Part shown: positions 24,908 through 34,702 of the stretch, piece by piece
Layout of the letters: every line of letters starts with the position of its first letter
Position numbering within the stretch: the first letter of the stretch is position 1
Origin: Brotaphodocola sp003480315
Lineage (GTDB): Bacteria > Bacillota > Clostridia > Lachnospirales > Lachnospiraceae
Length of the DNA: 64,000 bases
Assembly (NCBI RefSeq): GCF_964246085.1
Contig: NZ_CAXTPD010000004.1
Direction: 5' to 3' (one strand)
Made by a program: the position numbers and the translations under genes
Notes under the pieces: model-generated
Database searches by the model: none
What the model saw: the letters and a program-made list of their open reading frames with translations, nothing else
Told to the model about the DNA's origin: nothing

Positions 24908-26896
24908 ATGGACCATTTTAAACTAGTATCTGAATACGCCCCAACCGGTGACCAGCCCCAGGCCATTGCCGAACTTGTGGAGGGCTTCCGGGAGGGCAAT
25001 CAGTTTGAGACGCTGCTTGGAGTTACCGGTTCCGGTAAGACCTTTACTATGGCCAATGTCATTCAGGCACTGAACAAGCCTACTCTGATCATTGCCCACA
25101 ACAAAACGCTGGCGGCACAGCTTTACGGGGAGATGAAGGAATTTTTTCCGGAAAATGCCGTAGAATATTTTGTTTCCTATTATGATTATTACCAGCCGGA
25201 GGCCTATGTGCCCTCCACGGACACCTATATTGAGAAGGATTCCGCCATCAATGACGAGATTGATAAGCTTCGCCACTCCGCTACGGCAGCTCTTTCCGAG
25301 CGGAAGGATGTGATCATAGTGGCTTCGGTTTCCTGCATTTATGGTCTGGGCTCTCCGATCGACTATCAGGAGATGGTCATTTCTCTTCGTCCGGGCATGG
25401 AGAAAGACCGGGATGAGGTGATTCACAAGCTGATCGATATTCAGTATGCCCGCAATGACATGGACTTTCACCGCGGTACCTTCCGGGTGCGGGGGGATGT
25501 CCTGGAGATCTTTCCAGCCTATTCTGACAGTGTGGCCTACCGGGTGGAGTTTTTCGGAGACGAGATTGACCGCATAATGGAGATTGACACGCTGACCGGC
25601 GAGGCAAAGCTGCAGTTGAATCACATTGCTATTTTTCCGGCTTCTCATTATGTCGTGCCGAAGGAGAAGATGCAGCTTGCCACAGAAAATATTCTGGAAG
25701 AGCTAAAGGAGCGGGTGACTTTTTTTAAGAGTGAAGATAAGCTGCTGGAGGCACAGCGTATTTCCGAGCGTACCAACTTTGATGTGGAGATGATGCGGGA
25801 GACTGGCTTTTGTTCCGGCATTGAGAACTATTCCCGCCACTTAAACTTCGGAAAGCCCGGAGAGCCGCCGTGGACGCTGATCGACTATTTCCCGGATGAT
25901 TTTCTGATCATCGTGGATGAGTCCCATATCACGCTGCCGCAGGTACGCGGCATGTATGCGGGTGACCGCTCCCGCAAGACCACGCTGGTGGATTACGGCT
26001 TCCGGCTTCCTTCTGCGCTGGATAACCGGCCGTTAAACTTTACGGAATTTGAGAGTAAGATCGATCAGATGATGTTTGTATCCGCAACGCCTGGCCCTTA
26101 TGAGGCAGAGCATGAGCTTATGCGGACAGAACAGATCATCCGCCCGACAGGGCTTCTGGATCCGGAGATTTTTGTCCGGCCGGTAGAGGGTCAGATTGAT
26201 GATCTGGTGAGCGAGGTCAATAAAGAAACAGCAGCTCATCATAAAGTGCTGATCACTACCCTGACCAAGCGGATGGCTGAGGATCTGACAGACTATATGA
26301 AGGAGCTTGGCATCCGGGTTAAGTACCTGCATTCTGACATTGATACGCTGGAACGGGCGGAAATCATCCGCGACATGCGGCTGGATGTATTTGATGTTCT
26401 GGTGGGTATCAACCTTCTGCGAGAAGGTCTGGATATTCCGGAGATCACGCTGGTAGCCATTCTGGATGCAGATAAGGAAGGCTTCCTTCGTTCGGAAACT
26501 TCCCTGATCCAGACGATTGGCCGTGCAGCACGAAATGCTGAGGGTCATGTGATCATGTATGCAGACACCGTCACCGATTCCATGCGGGCGGCTATTGATG
26601 AGACCAGCCGACGCCGCCAGCTCCAGCAGGCCTACAATGAGGAACATGGCATCACGCCGACTACCATTAAAAAGGCCGTGCGTGACCTGATCGCAATTTC
26701 CAGGGCGGCAGAGAAAGCACCTTCCGCAGATGAAAAAGATCTGGAATCCATGAGCGCAAAGGAACTGAACAAGCTGGTAAAGGAAATCCAGAAGAAGATG
26801 CATCAGGCAGCTGCGGAGTTAAATTTCGAGGAGGCAGCCGTGCTGCGTGACCGGATGCTGGAGGTGAAGAAGGCATTGCTGGATCTGGAAGCCTGA
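24908..26896 (+). CDS. uvrB: Excinuclease ABC subunit B
   Basis: A 662-residue UvrB, the damage-verifying helicase-like subunit of nucleotide excision repair, working with UvrA and UvrC. Visible are the Walker A GVTGSGKTFT near residue 42, the beta-hairpin region YYDYYQPEAYVP, the DESH box (IIVDESH), helicase motifs QTIGRAARN and EGLDIPE, and the C-terminal UVR motif (LNFEEAAVLRDRM) that contacts UvrC. ATG 24908 follows CGGAGGA; the frame from 24794 is non-coding leader. A LexA box lies upstream, so SOS induction is likely. uvrA and uvrC are not in the window. Confidence 0.97.
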   Translation: MDHFKLVSEYAPTGDQPQAIAELVEGFREGNQFETLLGVTGSGKTFTMANVIQALNKPTLIIAHNKTLAAQLYGEMKEFFPENAVEYFVSYYDYYQPEAYVPSTDTYIEKDSAINDEIDKLRHSATAALSERKDVIIVASVSCIYGLGSPIDYQEMVISLRPGMEKDRDEVIHKLIDIQYARNDMDFHRGTFRVRGDVLEIFPAYSDSVAYRVEFFGDEIDRIMEIDTLTGEAKLQLNHIAIFPASHYVVPKEKMQLATENILEELKERVTFFKSEDKLLEAQRISERTNFDVEMMRETGFCSGIENYSRHLNFGKPGEPPWTLIDYFPDDFLIIVDESHITLPQVRGMYAGDRSRKTTLVDYGFRLPSALDNRPLNFTEFESKIDQMMFVSATPGPYEAEHELMRTEQIIRPTGLLDPEIFVRPVEGQIDDLVSEVNKETAAHHKVLITTLTKRMAEDLTDYMKELGIRVKYLHSDIDTLERAEIIRDMRLDVFDVLVGINLLREGLDIPEITLVAILDADKEGFLRSETSLIQTIGRAARNAEGHVIMYADTVTDSMRAAIDETSRRRQLQQAYNEEHGITPTTIKKAVRDLIAISRAAEKAPSADEKDLESMSAKELNKLVKEIQKKMHQAAAELNFEEAAVLRDRMLEVKKALLDLEA

Positions 26897-26945
26897 GTTT
26901 ACCGTTTACAGGCAATGTCTGCAGTTTTTGAGAAATATTCCGATA

Positions 26946-26994
26946 AAAATATACCCTTATTGACAAAAATTATCAATAAGGGTATATTTTTTTT
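26946..26994 (+). terminator. Rho-independent terminator after uvrB
   Basis: A perfect 18-bp stem (26946-26963 with 26973-26990) and T-run to 26994. It ends uvrB transcription about 50 bases after the stop. Confidence 0.88.
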
Positions 26995-27032
26995 ACATAA
27001 GCTACGAACTGCTAAGCAGAAGGAGAATATTT

Positions 27033-27272
27033 ATGAAATTAAATGAGGGCATCATAGGTCACACCTATCGTGTGGAAGGCGTGGCCGTAAACGAGACTAT
27101 TACCAGACGTCTGGAGGCTCTTGGAGTCAACAGCATGACTCCGGTAACTCTTTTAAATAAAAAAGGAAGCGGTTCTGTGATCTTTAAGGTACGCGGAACC
27201 AGACTGGCTGTGGGCAAACGCATCAGTGACGGCATTGAAATTTCAGAGATGGAGGTGGAGAACCATGGCTGA
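27033..27272 (+). CDS. feoA: Ferrous iron transport protein A
   Basis: A 79-residue SH3-like FeoA, a cytosolic partner of FeoB. The N-terminus GHTYRVEGVAVNE and C-terminal FKVRGTRLAVGKRISDGIEI fit the FeoA beta-barrel. GAAGGAGAA precedes ATG 27033. It overlaps feoB by 8 bases. I saw no clear Fur or DtxR box in the short leader after the uvrB terminator. Confidence 0.92.
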   Translation: MKLNEGIIGHTYRVEGVAVNETITRRLEALGVNSMTPVTLLNKKGSGSVIFKVRGTRLAVGKRISDGIEISEMEVENHG

Positions 27273-29331
27273 GGACAGAACACAGACGGAGCAGAAACAA
27301 AGACCGGCCGGACTGAAGACGGAAAAGAAGCAGACCGGACAGAATCTTCGTGAAATACGGGTTGGCTTTGTCGGTAACCCGAACTGCGGAAAAACAACCT
27401 TGTTCAATGCATTTACCGGAGCCAATTTAAAAGTCGCAAACTGGCCCGGGGTTACGGTGGAACGTGTGGAGGGGCATACCAGCTATAAAGGCCGTTCCAT
27501 CAAGGTGATCGACCTTCCGGGCATCTACAGCCTGACTTCCTATACCATCGAGGAAATCGTGACAAGGCGCTGCATTGAGGACGGTGAGGTGGATGTGATC
27601 ATTAACGTAGTTGATGCATCTTCCCTGGAACGAAATCTGTATCTGACCCTGCAGCTGCTGGAGCTGAAAAAACCGGTCATCCTGGCACTGAATATGATGG
27701 ATATTGTAGAAGAGCGGGGAATGGAGATTGACCTGCACCGTCTGCCGGAAATGCTGGGAGGTATTCCTGTGGTCCCGGTTTCCGCAAGAAAGCGTACCGG
27801 ACTGGATGTGCTGATGCACGCGGTGGTCCATCATTACGAGGAGGGACCGCAGGGTGTTGTGGTGCGTTATGATGATGCACTGGAAGAAAAGATCAGCCAG
27901 ATCGAGGTGATCCTGAGGGCAAAATACGGCGAAATGGAAAATATGCGCTGGCATGCGGTTAAGCTTCTGGAGCAGGACCCGGAAGTGATGAAAGACCATC
28001 CGGTGGATATCAGTCATATTGCGGAAAAAAACTACGAAAAAGATATCATCAATGAGAAGTATAATTATATAGAGGAAGTCATGGACGAATGCATGATGGG
28101 ACGCGAGGAAAAATCAGCATCCACAGATCGCATCGATTCCTGGCTCACCCATCCGGTGTTTGGTGTACCGATCTTTCTCGGAATTATGGCGCTGGTCTTT
28201 TTCCTGACCTTCACGGTGGGAGATTTTCTGAAGGGATACTTTGAAACCGGCCTGGAATGGCTTTCCGGAGCGGTGCTTGCGGCTATGCAGCATGTGCAGG
28301 CATCTGACTGGCTGATTTCCCTGGTAGTAGACGGAATTGTAGCAGGTGTAGGCGGCATTTTAACCTTCCTGCCGAACATCTTTATCCTGTTTCTGGCTCT
28401 GGCGTTCCTGGAAGACAGCGGATACATGGCCAGAGTTGCCTATGTTATGAATGAGATCATGGGCCGTGTTGGGCTCTCCGGAAAGGCTTTTCTGCCGATG
28501 CTTCTGGGCTTTGGCTGTACGGTTCCGGCGGTCATGGCATCCCGTGCGCTGGCAACCGAGCGGGACCGCCGCCGCACCATTCTCATTACACCGTTCATGT
28601 CCTGCTCTGCAAGACTTCCGATTTATGTACTTTTTTCGGAGATGTTTTTTAAAGAGCATGCTATGCTGGCGGCTTATTCCCTGTATGTGATCGGACTCAT
28701 TGTGGCGATTACCATTGCGTTTATCCTGCATAAACGAGAAAAGAATAAGGACGAGGACACGCTGCTGATCGAGCTTCCGGAATACAAGACACCGAATGCA
28801 AGAACCGTGGCCATCTATGTATGGGACAAGGTGAAAGATTATCTGACCAAAGCCGGAACCACCATTTTTGTGGCATCCATTGTGCTCTGGTTTGTCTTAA
28901 ACTTTGGCATTCATGGTTATGAAACGGATGTGACCAGGAGCTTTGCGGCGGCCCTGGGACGACTCCTGGTTCCGATCCTGAGACCTGCAGGTCTTGGTAC
29001 ATGGCAGATCGCGGTAGCTTTGATTTCCGGCCTGTCTGCGAAAGAGGTGGTGGTGTCTAGCTTTTCCGTGCTCTATGGCATCAGCAACATCAACTCTGCG
29101 ATGGGAATGGCTGAGCTTTCCAGGGTACTGGGAATTGCCGGATTTGGAATGGCAAATGCCTATGCGCTGCTGGTGTTCTGCCTGCTGTATTCCCCGTGTG
29201 TGGCTGCAGTGGGAACGATCCGGCGTGAAACCGGGTCATTAAGATTCACGATGCAGATGGTTCTGTTCCAGCTTGTGCTGGCCTGGGGATTTGCCGTTCT
29301 GATCTTTCAGATCGGAAGCCATATCCTTTAA
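27265..29331 (+). CDS. feoB: Ferrous iron transporter B
   Basis: A 688-residue Fe2+ transporter. A hydrophilic leader of about 30 residues precedes an N-terminal GTPase domain with G1 GNPNCGKTT, G3 DLPG, G4 NMMD and G5 SARKRTG. The membrane part has two gate regions, and the Cys-containing motifs FGCTVPAVMASRA and YSPCVAAVGTIRRETG match the family. ATG 27265 is used because GGAGGTGGAG precedes it and it overlaps feoA as is usual. No feoC is present; the next gene is convergent and overlaps its stop. Confidence 0.96.
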   Translation: MAEDRTQTEQKQRPAGLKTEKKQTGQNLREIRVGFVGNPNCGKTTLFNAFTGANLKVANWPGVTVERVEGHTSYKGRSIKVIDLPGIYSLTSYTIEEIVTRRCIEDGEVDVIINVVDASSLERNLYLTLQLLELKKPVILALNMMDIVEERGMEIDLHRLPEMLGGIPVVPVSARKRTGLDVLMHAVVHHYEEGPQGVVVRYDDALEEKISQIEVILRAKYGEMENMRWHAVKLLEQDPEVMKDHPVDISHIAEKNYEKDIINEKYNYIEEVMDECMMGREEKSASTDRIDSWLTHPVFGVPIFLGIMALVFFLTFTVGDFLKGYFETGLEWLSGAVLAAMQHVQASDWLISLVVDGIVAGVGGILTFLPNIFILFLALAFLEDSGYMARVAYVMNEIMGRVGLSGKAFLPMLLGFGCTVPAVMASRALATERDRRRTILITPFMSCSARLPIYVLFSEMFFKEHAMLAAYSLYVIGLIVAITIAFILHKREKNKDEDTLLIELPEYKTPNARTVAIYVWDKVKDYLTKAGTTIFVASIVLWFVLNFGIHGYETDVTRSFAAALGRLLVPILRPAGLGTWQIAVALISGLSAKEVVVSSFSVLYGISNINSAMGMAELSRVLGIAGFGMANAYALLVFCLLYSPCVAAVGTIRRETGSLRFTMQMVLFQLVLAWGFAVLIFQIGSHIL

Positions 29332-30287
29332 GAGAGGACAGCGGTTCCCACCAGCTCCGGTGCGTTGGATACAATTTTCAGGCTTCCGTCCTTGCGGGAA
29401 AAAAGATAGACCTGGTTGGAAAGCTGTTCCTCCGGGGATACCTCCTGCCGGTTGATGGAAGTGACCATGGAACTGAGCGCTTCATAAGAAGTGTCCGGAA
29501 GATTCGGAGTCAGAAGGACTTCGTGGACGCTGGATGGCAGCAGGATTAAGTCTGCCTGAAGGTGGTCTGCGAAGTCCTTCAGTACGTTCTTGTAGACGAG
29601 ACAGCTGGCTCCGTACAGACCGTTGCTGTTGCTGAGCACATACAGTGGAGCAGCATCTTCGGATTCGAGGAGTTTATTGATCAGCTCCGGATCATAATGT
29701 TCTCCCATGTTTTTGCGCGCGATCTCCCGCAGCAGATCTGACATGCTCTGGATCTCGGCGGGGTATTCCAACGGTGTGTTGTGGCTTGCAGCTTCCCATA
29801 AATCGTTTACGGAAATATTCCAGCGTTTCATATGTTCCTGATGAATGAGGGCGGTCATCTGACCGGCCTCATTGCGTTCCAGGGAAATAAAAAATACGAT
29901 GGAAAGGTCAAGATAGGGAAGATGAGGCAGATCCTTTAAGAGCACCTGATTGGATGCGGTGTGAATGAGCCGGAACATGATCCGGGAGCGGAGCTTGGAG
30001 AAATGGTCCAGAGCATCTGTCTGGAGAAACGATGGAGTAGGAGTAGCGCGGTAGAGACGTAAAATGTCGTGGACAATCTCGTGAATATCCGTGCCGCGCT
30101 GATACTGTTCATAATAGGGATTCAGATAGATCGTGGGGGCAACGGAACAGTCAGGACTCTGGATTGTCAGACCGTCCAGGGTAACACCGTTATTTTTAGG
30201 GAGAGGCCGGAGCATGAATTGATAGGAATCACCCAGAGCCTCCTGAAGCTGACTGGTCACTGTTTCAAGAAAAGTTTCGTATACCAT
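29328..30287 (-). CDS. DUF5688-family protein
   Basis: A 319-residue soluble protein of DUF5688, a family seen mainly in Lachnospiraceae and relatives. The N-terminal part has TVTSQLQEAL and PTIYLNPYYEQYQRGTDI; the C-terminal part contains VLLTPNLPDTSYEALSSMV. No catalytic motif, signal peptide or membrane segment is visible. Function is unknown. The start ATG at 30287 has a GGAGG on the minus strand just upstream. Its stop overlaps the feoB stop on the opposite strand. Confidence 0.75.
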   Translation of the reverse strand: MVYETFLETVTSQLQEALGDSYQFMLRPLPKNNGVTLDGLTIQSPDCSVAPTIYLNPYYEQYQRGTDIHEIVHDILRLYRATPTPSFLQTDALDHFSKLRSRIMFRLIHTASNQVLLKDLPHLPYLDLSIVFFISLERNEAGQMTALIHQEHMKRWNISVNDLWEAASHNTPLEYPAEIQSMSDLLREIARKNMGEHYDPELINKLLESEDAAPLYVLSNSNGLYGASCLVYKNVLKDFADHLQADLILLPSSVHEVLLTPNLPDTSYEALSSMVTSINRQEVSPEEQLSNQVYLFSRKDGSLKIVSNAPELVGTAVLS

Positions 30288-30603
30288 AGAATACCTCCGT
30301 TGACTGTTTCTGCAGGTTTCCCGAACGGGTACACAAAAAAACTGCAGAAATATAAATATAGATAATATGTAACAAAAATGGAAATAAAACAGATGATAAA
30401 GAATGTTTGGAAAAACAGAGATTTATCATGAAATTATGGAAATGGTAGTTTCATTATAAGGGATACCCTGCGTGATAGCAAGCGAAATTTAAGAAAACAT
30501 TTCCTTGTGGGGAAGTGGAAAACAGGGTACAATATTTGATGGAATGTCAGAGAACGTTCCGGCCATTGTGCATGGCCATGAAAAAGTAAGGAATTATCAG
30601 AAT
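30288..30603. other. Divergent regulatory region between DUF5688 gene and anchored protein
   Basis: No gene is seen here. It holds an inverted repeat TTTCTGCAG (30307-30315) / CTGCAGAAA (30342-30350) in the DUF5688 leader, a plus-strand promoter with TTGTGG (30505-30510) and TACAAT (30528-30533) 17 bases apart, and a leader with small hairpins GGAATGT/ACGTTCC and GGCCA/TGGCC before the gene at 30604. Confidence 0.55.
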
Positions 30604-33078
30604 ATGAATCATATTGTAAAACGAATCGGAATTTTAACCGGTGTATTTGCTGCGGCGCTCTGCGTCTTTTTTTTGGCGAATAACCGATGGAACAGCGGCC
30701 AGGACCAGGCCGTATATATGGATATGGAAGCGGCATCGCTTCCCAGCATCACCGTGCAGATGCTTGGCCGTGATATGAACCGGCTGTATGGATACCGTCA
30801 GGAGATGAACACAACGGCTGCCGGAGAGAATCTGACGATCCTTCCTGAGGATCGTGCACTGACGGTGGATATTACCGGCGGCGGAGTTACCGGGATCAGC
30901 TACGAGGTCCGCAGCATGGACCGCGCACGCCTGGTGGAGCGCACAGAGGTGTCGGACTGGCAGCAGACCCAGCAGGGAATTGCAGCTACTCTGCCGATTC
31001 AGAATCTTCTCACAAAGGAACGGGAATACCAGCTGATAATTCAGCTTGATACAGAAAATTATGGCTCTGTGTATTACTACACCAGGATCCTCTGGACAGA
31101 TTCTGCGCAGCATGCCAGGGATATGGTTGATCTGGCAGCAGATTTTTCCATCAAGACCTTTGATTATGAGCAGGCCAAAAGCCTGACCACATATCTTGAG
31201 ACCAGTCCGTCAGAGGATAACAGTACCTTTGGACATACCTCCATTCATTCCAGCTTTTCCCAGCTGACCTGGGGAAAGATGAACATGCAGCCGGAAGGCA
31301 ATGTGGAGATCCGCTTAAAAGAACTGGATGGCGTGATGTGCGGCGTGCAGCTTTCCTATCAGGCGAAGCGGCAGGGGGATGGCGCAGAGGAAACGTATGA
31401 GGTCGAGGAAGATTTTACCCTGAAATGGAATGAGCTTCGCATTTACATGATGCAGTATGACCGGACAGTAAATCAGATCTTTGCAGGTGATCGCAGTGAG
31501 TATTCCGGAAAGCGTATCCTGCTTGGCATCACGCAGGATGACCGCGTAGAGCTGGTAAAGAGCGCCGGCGGAAAGACCCTGGCGTACCGGGTGAACCGGG
31601 ATCTCTGGAGCTTTGAGCCGGAAGACCGCCGTGCCGTGAGGATTTTTTCCTTCCGCGATGATGATAGCACAGATGTGCGGAGCAACTACGACCATCATGA
31701 TGTCAGGATCCTTTCCGTGGAAGATGACGGCGATGTGGATTTTCTGGTATATGGTTATATGAACCGTGGAAATCATGAGGGTGAGAATGGAATTGCCGGA
31801 TACCATTATACGGCAGCCGGTAATGCACTGGAAGAACGATATTTTATTCCGTATTCCGGATCCTATGAGCAGCTGGCGGCAGATCTTGACTGTCTGGCTA
31901 CTCAGACCGCCGGCGGCATGCTGTATCTGTATGTGGATCATGCCATTTACGGGATCGACATGAACAGCCGGGAGAATATGGTCGTTGCAGATTCACTCAC
32001 GGATGGAACCTTTGCTGTCAGTACGGATAAGAAGCGGATCGCATGGCAGGAGGGAACGCTCTATAAGTCCCGTATTTTGCATCTGATGGATTTAGAGACA
32101 GGTGAAAACCGTGAGGTTCGCGCTTCAGATGGAGAATATGTCCGTACTCTTGGCTTTGTAGGACGGGATCTGGTGTATGGCACATCCAGGGAGGATGACA
32201 TCTGGCTGGTGAATGGCCGGACTGAGAACCTTCCTATGTACAGTGTCCGCATCATCAATGACCAGATGGAGGAGGAAACCAGCTACGGTAAATCCGGAAC
32301 CTACATTTCTGAGGTTACGGTAGATGAAAGCCGTATTCATTTAAAACGTGTCACGAAAACCGGACCGCACACCTATGCAGACAGTCCGGAGGATACCATC
32401 GTCTGCAATGTGGACCTTGGACATGGAAAACTGGAAGGAATTGGATGGTATGCATCACCGGAAAAAGAACGTGTTTACTTTGTGGAACTGGCGCAGGAGC
32501 TGAAGGGTGGGCGCAGTATCCGTTTCCAGGCTCCGAAACGGGTAAGCTTCGAGCAGTCTGACCGTCTTGAGTTAAAGTCCAATGCCCAGCTTTCCGATAT
32601 GGAGTTTTACGCATACGGAAGCGGCCATCTGTTAAAGGTGACATCCGATTTTTCCGAGGCACTGCAGCTGGCATATGATCAGATGGGGCTTGTCACAGAT
32701 AAGGACCGCAATATACTGTGGAACCGTGTCAAGCGCGGTAATATCCGGAACATCCGTGACCCGCAGTCTGCCTTTGCTCCGCTGGCACGTCATCTGGATA
32801 CCTTCACGGAGAGTCAGGTTTATGAGAATGAAAACCTGGTGGTCCTGAATGCCCGCGGAAGCAGCCTGGCACAGATGCTGTATTTTATCGATCAGGGAAT
32901 TCCGGTGGCCGGTTATACGGGGGAAGGACAGTATCTGATCCTCTGCGGTTTTGACCAGTACAATGTAACCGTGTTTGATCCGCAGAGCGGGGAACTTTAC
33001 AAAGCAGGATTGAATGACAGTACCGAGTACTTCCGCGTGAGGGGAAATGATTTCATCTGCGCGGTGAACCTCCGGTAA
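30604..33078 (+). CDS. Large membrane-anchored extracytoplasmic protein, unknown function
   Basis: An 824-residue protein with a single N-terminal membrane segment (about residues 9-27, ILTGVFAAALCVFFLA) and a long exported part. A middle region of repeated short beta-type motifs (for example ISVTEV-like strands and DLETGENREV) could be a propeller. The C-terminal 80 residues (AQMLYFIDQGIPVAGYT, ILCGFDQYNVTVFDP) resemble a C39-like papain-fold domain, though I see no conserved Cys at the catalytic position. ATG 30604 is supported by a promoter at 30505-30533 and TAAGGA. I do not recognise the whole protein. It precedes murA, so an envelope role is plausible. Confidence 0.65.
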   Translation: MNHIVKRIGILTGVFAAALCVFFLANNRWNSGQDQAVYMDMEAASLPSITVQMLGRDMNRLYGYRQEMNTTAAGENLTILPEDRALTVDITGGGVTGISYEVRSMDRARLVERTEVSDWQQTQQGIAATLPIQNLLTKEREYQLIIQLDTENYGSVYYYTRILWTDSAQHARDMVDLAADFSIKTFDYEQAKSLTTYLETSPSEDNSTFGHTSIHSSFSQLTWGKMNMQPEGNVEIRLKELDGVMCGVQLSYQAKRQGDGAEETYEVEEDFTLKWNELRIYMMQYDRTVNQIFAGDRSEYSGKRILLGITQDDRVELVKSAGGKTLAYRVNRDLWSFEPEDRRAVRIFSFRDDDSTDVRSNYDHHDVRILSVEDDGDVDFLVYGYMNRGNHEGENGIAGYHYTAAGNALEERYFIPYSGSYEQLAADLDCLATQTAGGMLYLYVDHAIYGIDMNSRENMVVADSLTDGTFAVSTDKKRIAWQEGTLYKSRILHLMDLETGENREVRASDGEYVRTLGFVGRDLVYGTSREDDIWLVNGRTENLPMYSVRIINDQMEEETSYGKSGTYISEVTVDESRIHLKRVTKTGPHTYADSPEDTIVCNVDLGHGKLEGIGWYASPEKERVYFVELAQELKGGRSIRFQAPKRVSFEQSDRLELKSNAQLSDMEFYAYGSGHLLKVTSDFSEALQLAYDQMGLVTDKDRNILWNRVKRGNIRNIRDPQSAFAPLARHLDTFTESQVYENENLVVLNARGSSLAQMLYFIDQGIPVAGYTGEGQYLILCGFDQYNVTVFDPQSGELYKAGLNDSTEYFRVRGNDFICAVNLR

Positions 33079-33089
33079 TGCGTTTTTTC

Positions 33090-33117
33090 TTTACAAAACG
33101 GGAATCTGTGGTATAAT
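33090..33117 (+). promoter_or_regulatory. murA promoter
   Basis: TTTACA at 33090-33095 and TATAAT at 33112-33117 with a 16-base spacer, about 50 bases ahead of the murA start. Confidence 0.7.
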
Positions 33118-33169
33118 CATTAAGATTTAATAAAAATGTAAAGTTTTACTTTTCCTATAGAGGTGTGTA

Positions 33170-34462
33170 ATGAATCAGTATATTATGAAAGGCGGTAATC
33201 CGCTGGTAGGAGATGTTGTGATCAGCGGAGCAAAGAATGCCGCGCTTGGTATTCTGGCAGCTTCCATTATGACAGATGAGGAGGTTGTCATCGAAAATCT
33301 TCCGGATGTACGTGATATTAATGTGCTTCTGGAGGCAATCCAGGAAATTGGAGCGCAGGTTGACCGTATCGATCGTCATACCGTAAAGATCAACGGATCC
33401 ACCATCCATGAGGTATCGGTAGATGACGAATACATCCGCCGCATCCGTGCTTCCTATTATTTTATCGGTGCGCTTCTCGGCAAGTACAAGAGTGCCCAGG
33501 TACCGCTTCCGGGAGGCTGTGATATCGGCAGCAGACCGATCGACCAGCATTTGAAGGGCTTTCGGGCATTGGGAGCCAGAATCGAGATTGAGCGAGGAGC
33601 TGTTCATGCACATGCGATTGATCTGGTAGGTGCCCATATTTATCTGGATATGGTTTCTGTGGGCGCGACCATCAACATCATGATGGCAGCAGCCATGGCA
33701 GAGGGCATGACCATCCTTGAAAATGCGGCAAAAGAGCCTCATGTCGTAGACGTGGCGAACTTCTTAAACAGCATGGGAGCCAATATCAAGGGAGCCGGTA
33801 CGGATGTCATCCGTATCCGCGGTGTCAGAACTCTGCACGGGACCGATTATTCCATCATTCCGGATCAGATCGAGGCCGGCACGTTTATGTGCGCGGCAGC
33901 TGTGACCCGGGGTGATATTACCGTAAAAAACGTGATTCCGAAGCATCTTGAAGCAATTTCCGCAAAGCTGATCGAGATCGGCTGTGAGGTGATCGAGGGA
34001 GATGACGAGGTACGCGTGGTCGGACGGCCGAAGCAGCGCTCAACCAATATCAAGACACTGCCATATCCGGGTTTCCCGACCGATATGCAGCCTCAGATGG
34101 CTGTGACGCTGGCTTTGGCAGAGGGAACCAGCATGATCACTGAGAGCATTTTTGAGAACCGCTTCAAATATGTGGATGAACTGGCACGTATGGGCGGAAA
34201 CATCAAGGTAGAGGGCAATGTAGCTGTCATTGATGGCGTAAGGGGCTTTACCGGGGCACGTGTGGAGTCTCCGGATCTTCGCGCCGGAGCAGCTCTTGTA
34301 CTCGCAGGTCTCTCGGCAGAAGGATATACCGTGGTGGATGAGATTGGTTACATCCAGCGCGGATATGAAAAATTCGAGGAGAAGCTTCAGGGACTTGGTG
34401 CAGCCATCGAGATGGTGGATTCTGAGAAAGAAGCACAGAAGTTCCGCTTAAAAATTGGATAA
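33170..34462 (+). CDS. murA: UDP-N-acetylglucosamine 1-carboxyvinyltransferase
   Basis: A 430-residue EPSP-synthase-fold enzyme that transfers enolpyruvate to UDP-GlcNAc, the first committed step of peptidoglycan synthesis. The N-terminus GDVVISGAKNAALGILAAS and the active-site loop PLPGGCDIGSRPID are diagnostic; the catalytic Cys is C117, so the enzyme should be fosfomycin-sensitive type. The C-terminal DLRAGAALVLAGLSAEG is also typical. ATG 33170 follows AGAGGTG. A terminator follows at 34470-34509. Confidence 0.96.
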   Translation: MNQYIMKGGNPLVGDVVISGAKNAALGILAASIMTDEEVVIENLPDVRDINVLLEAIQEIGAQVDRIDRHTVKINGSTIHEVSVDDEYIRRIRASYYFIGALLGKYKSAQVPLPGGCDIGSRPIDQHLKGFRALGARIEIERGAVHAHAIDLVGAHIYLDMVSVGATINIMMAAAMAEGMTILENAAKEPHVVDVANFLNSMGANIKGAGTDVIRIRGVRTLHGTDYSIIPDQIEAGTFMCAAAVTRGDITVKNVIPKHLEAISAKLIEIGCEVIEGDDEVRVVGRPKQRSTNIKTLPYPGFPTDMQPQMAVTLALAEGTSMITESIFENRFKYVDELARMGGNIKVEGNVAVIDGVRGFTGARVESPDLRAGAALVLAGLSAEGYTVVDEIGYIQRGYEKFEEKLQGLGAAIEMVDSEKEAQKFRLKIG

Positions 34463-34469
34463 TTGCTGC

Positions 34470-34515
34470 AGGCTGTCTGTTTTATCAGGATAGGATGAAC
34501 GGACAGCCTGTTTTG
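34470..34515 (+). terminator. Terminator after murA
   Basis: A 12-bp stem (34470-34481 with 34498-34509, one G-U) followed by GTTTTG. Confidence 0.7.
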
Positions 34516-34702
34516 CTCTATACGGATCGATCTGGAGCAATTTGGTAAGAATTGTAAGCAAATCGTTAAATTCTGTAGGGAAATTGTTAGGTTCCGGACA
34601 CAAACTGTACACGTTTTTCTGGTAACCTGTAAGTAATCAGATAAGAAATCGTGATATATGGATCAGTAAATCCGAAGAATGCAAAAGGAGGATGATATCA
34701 GT

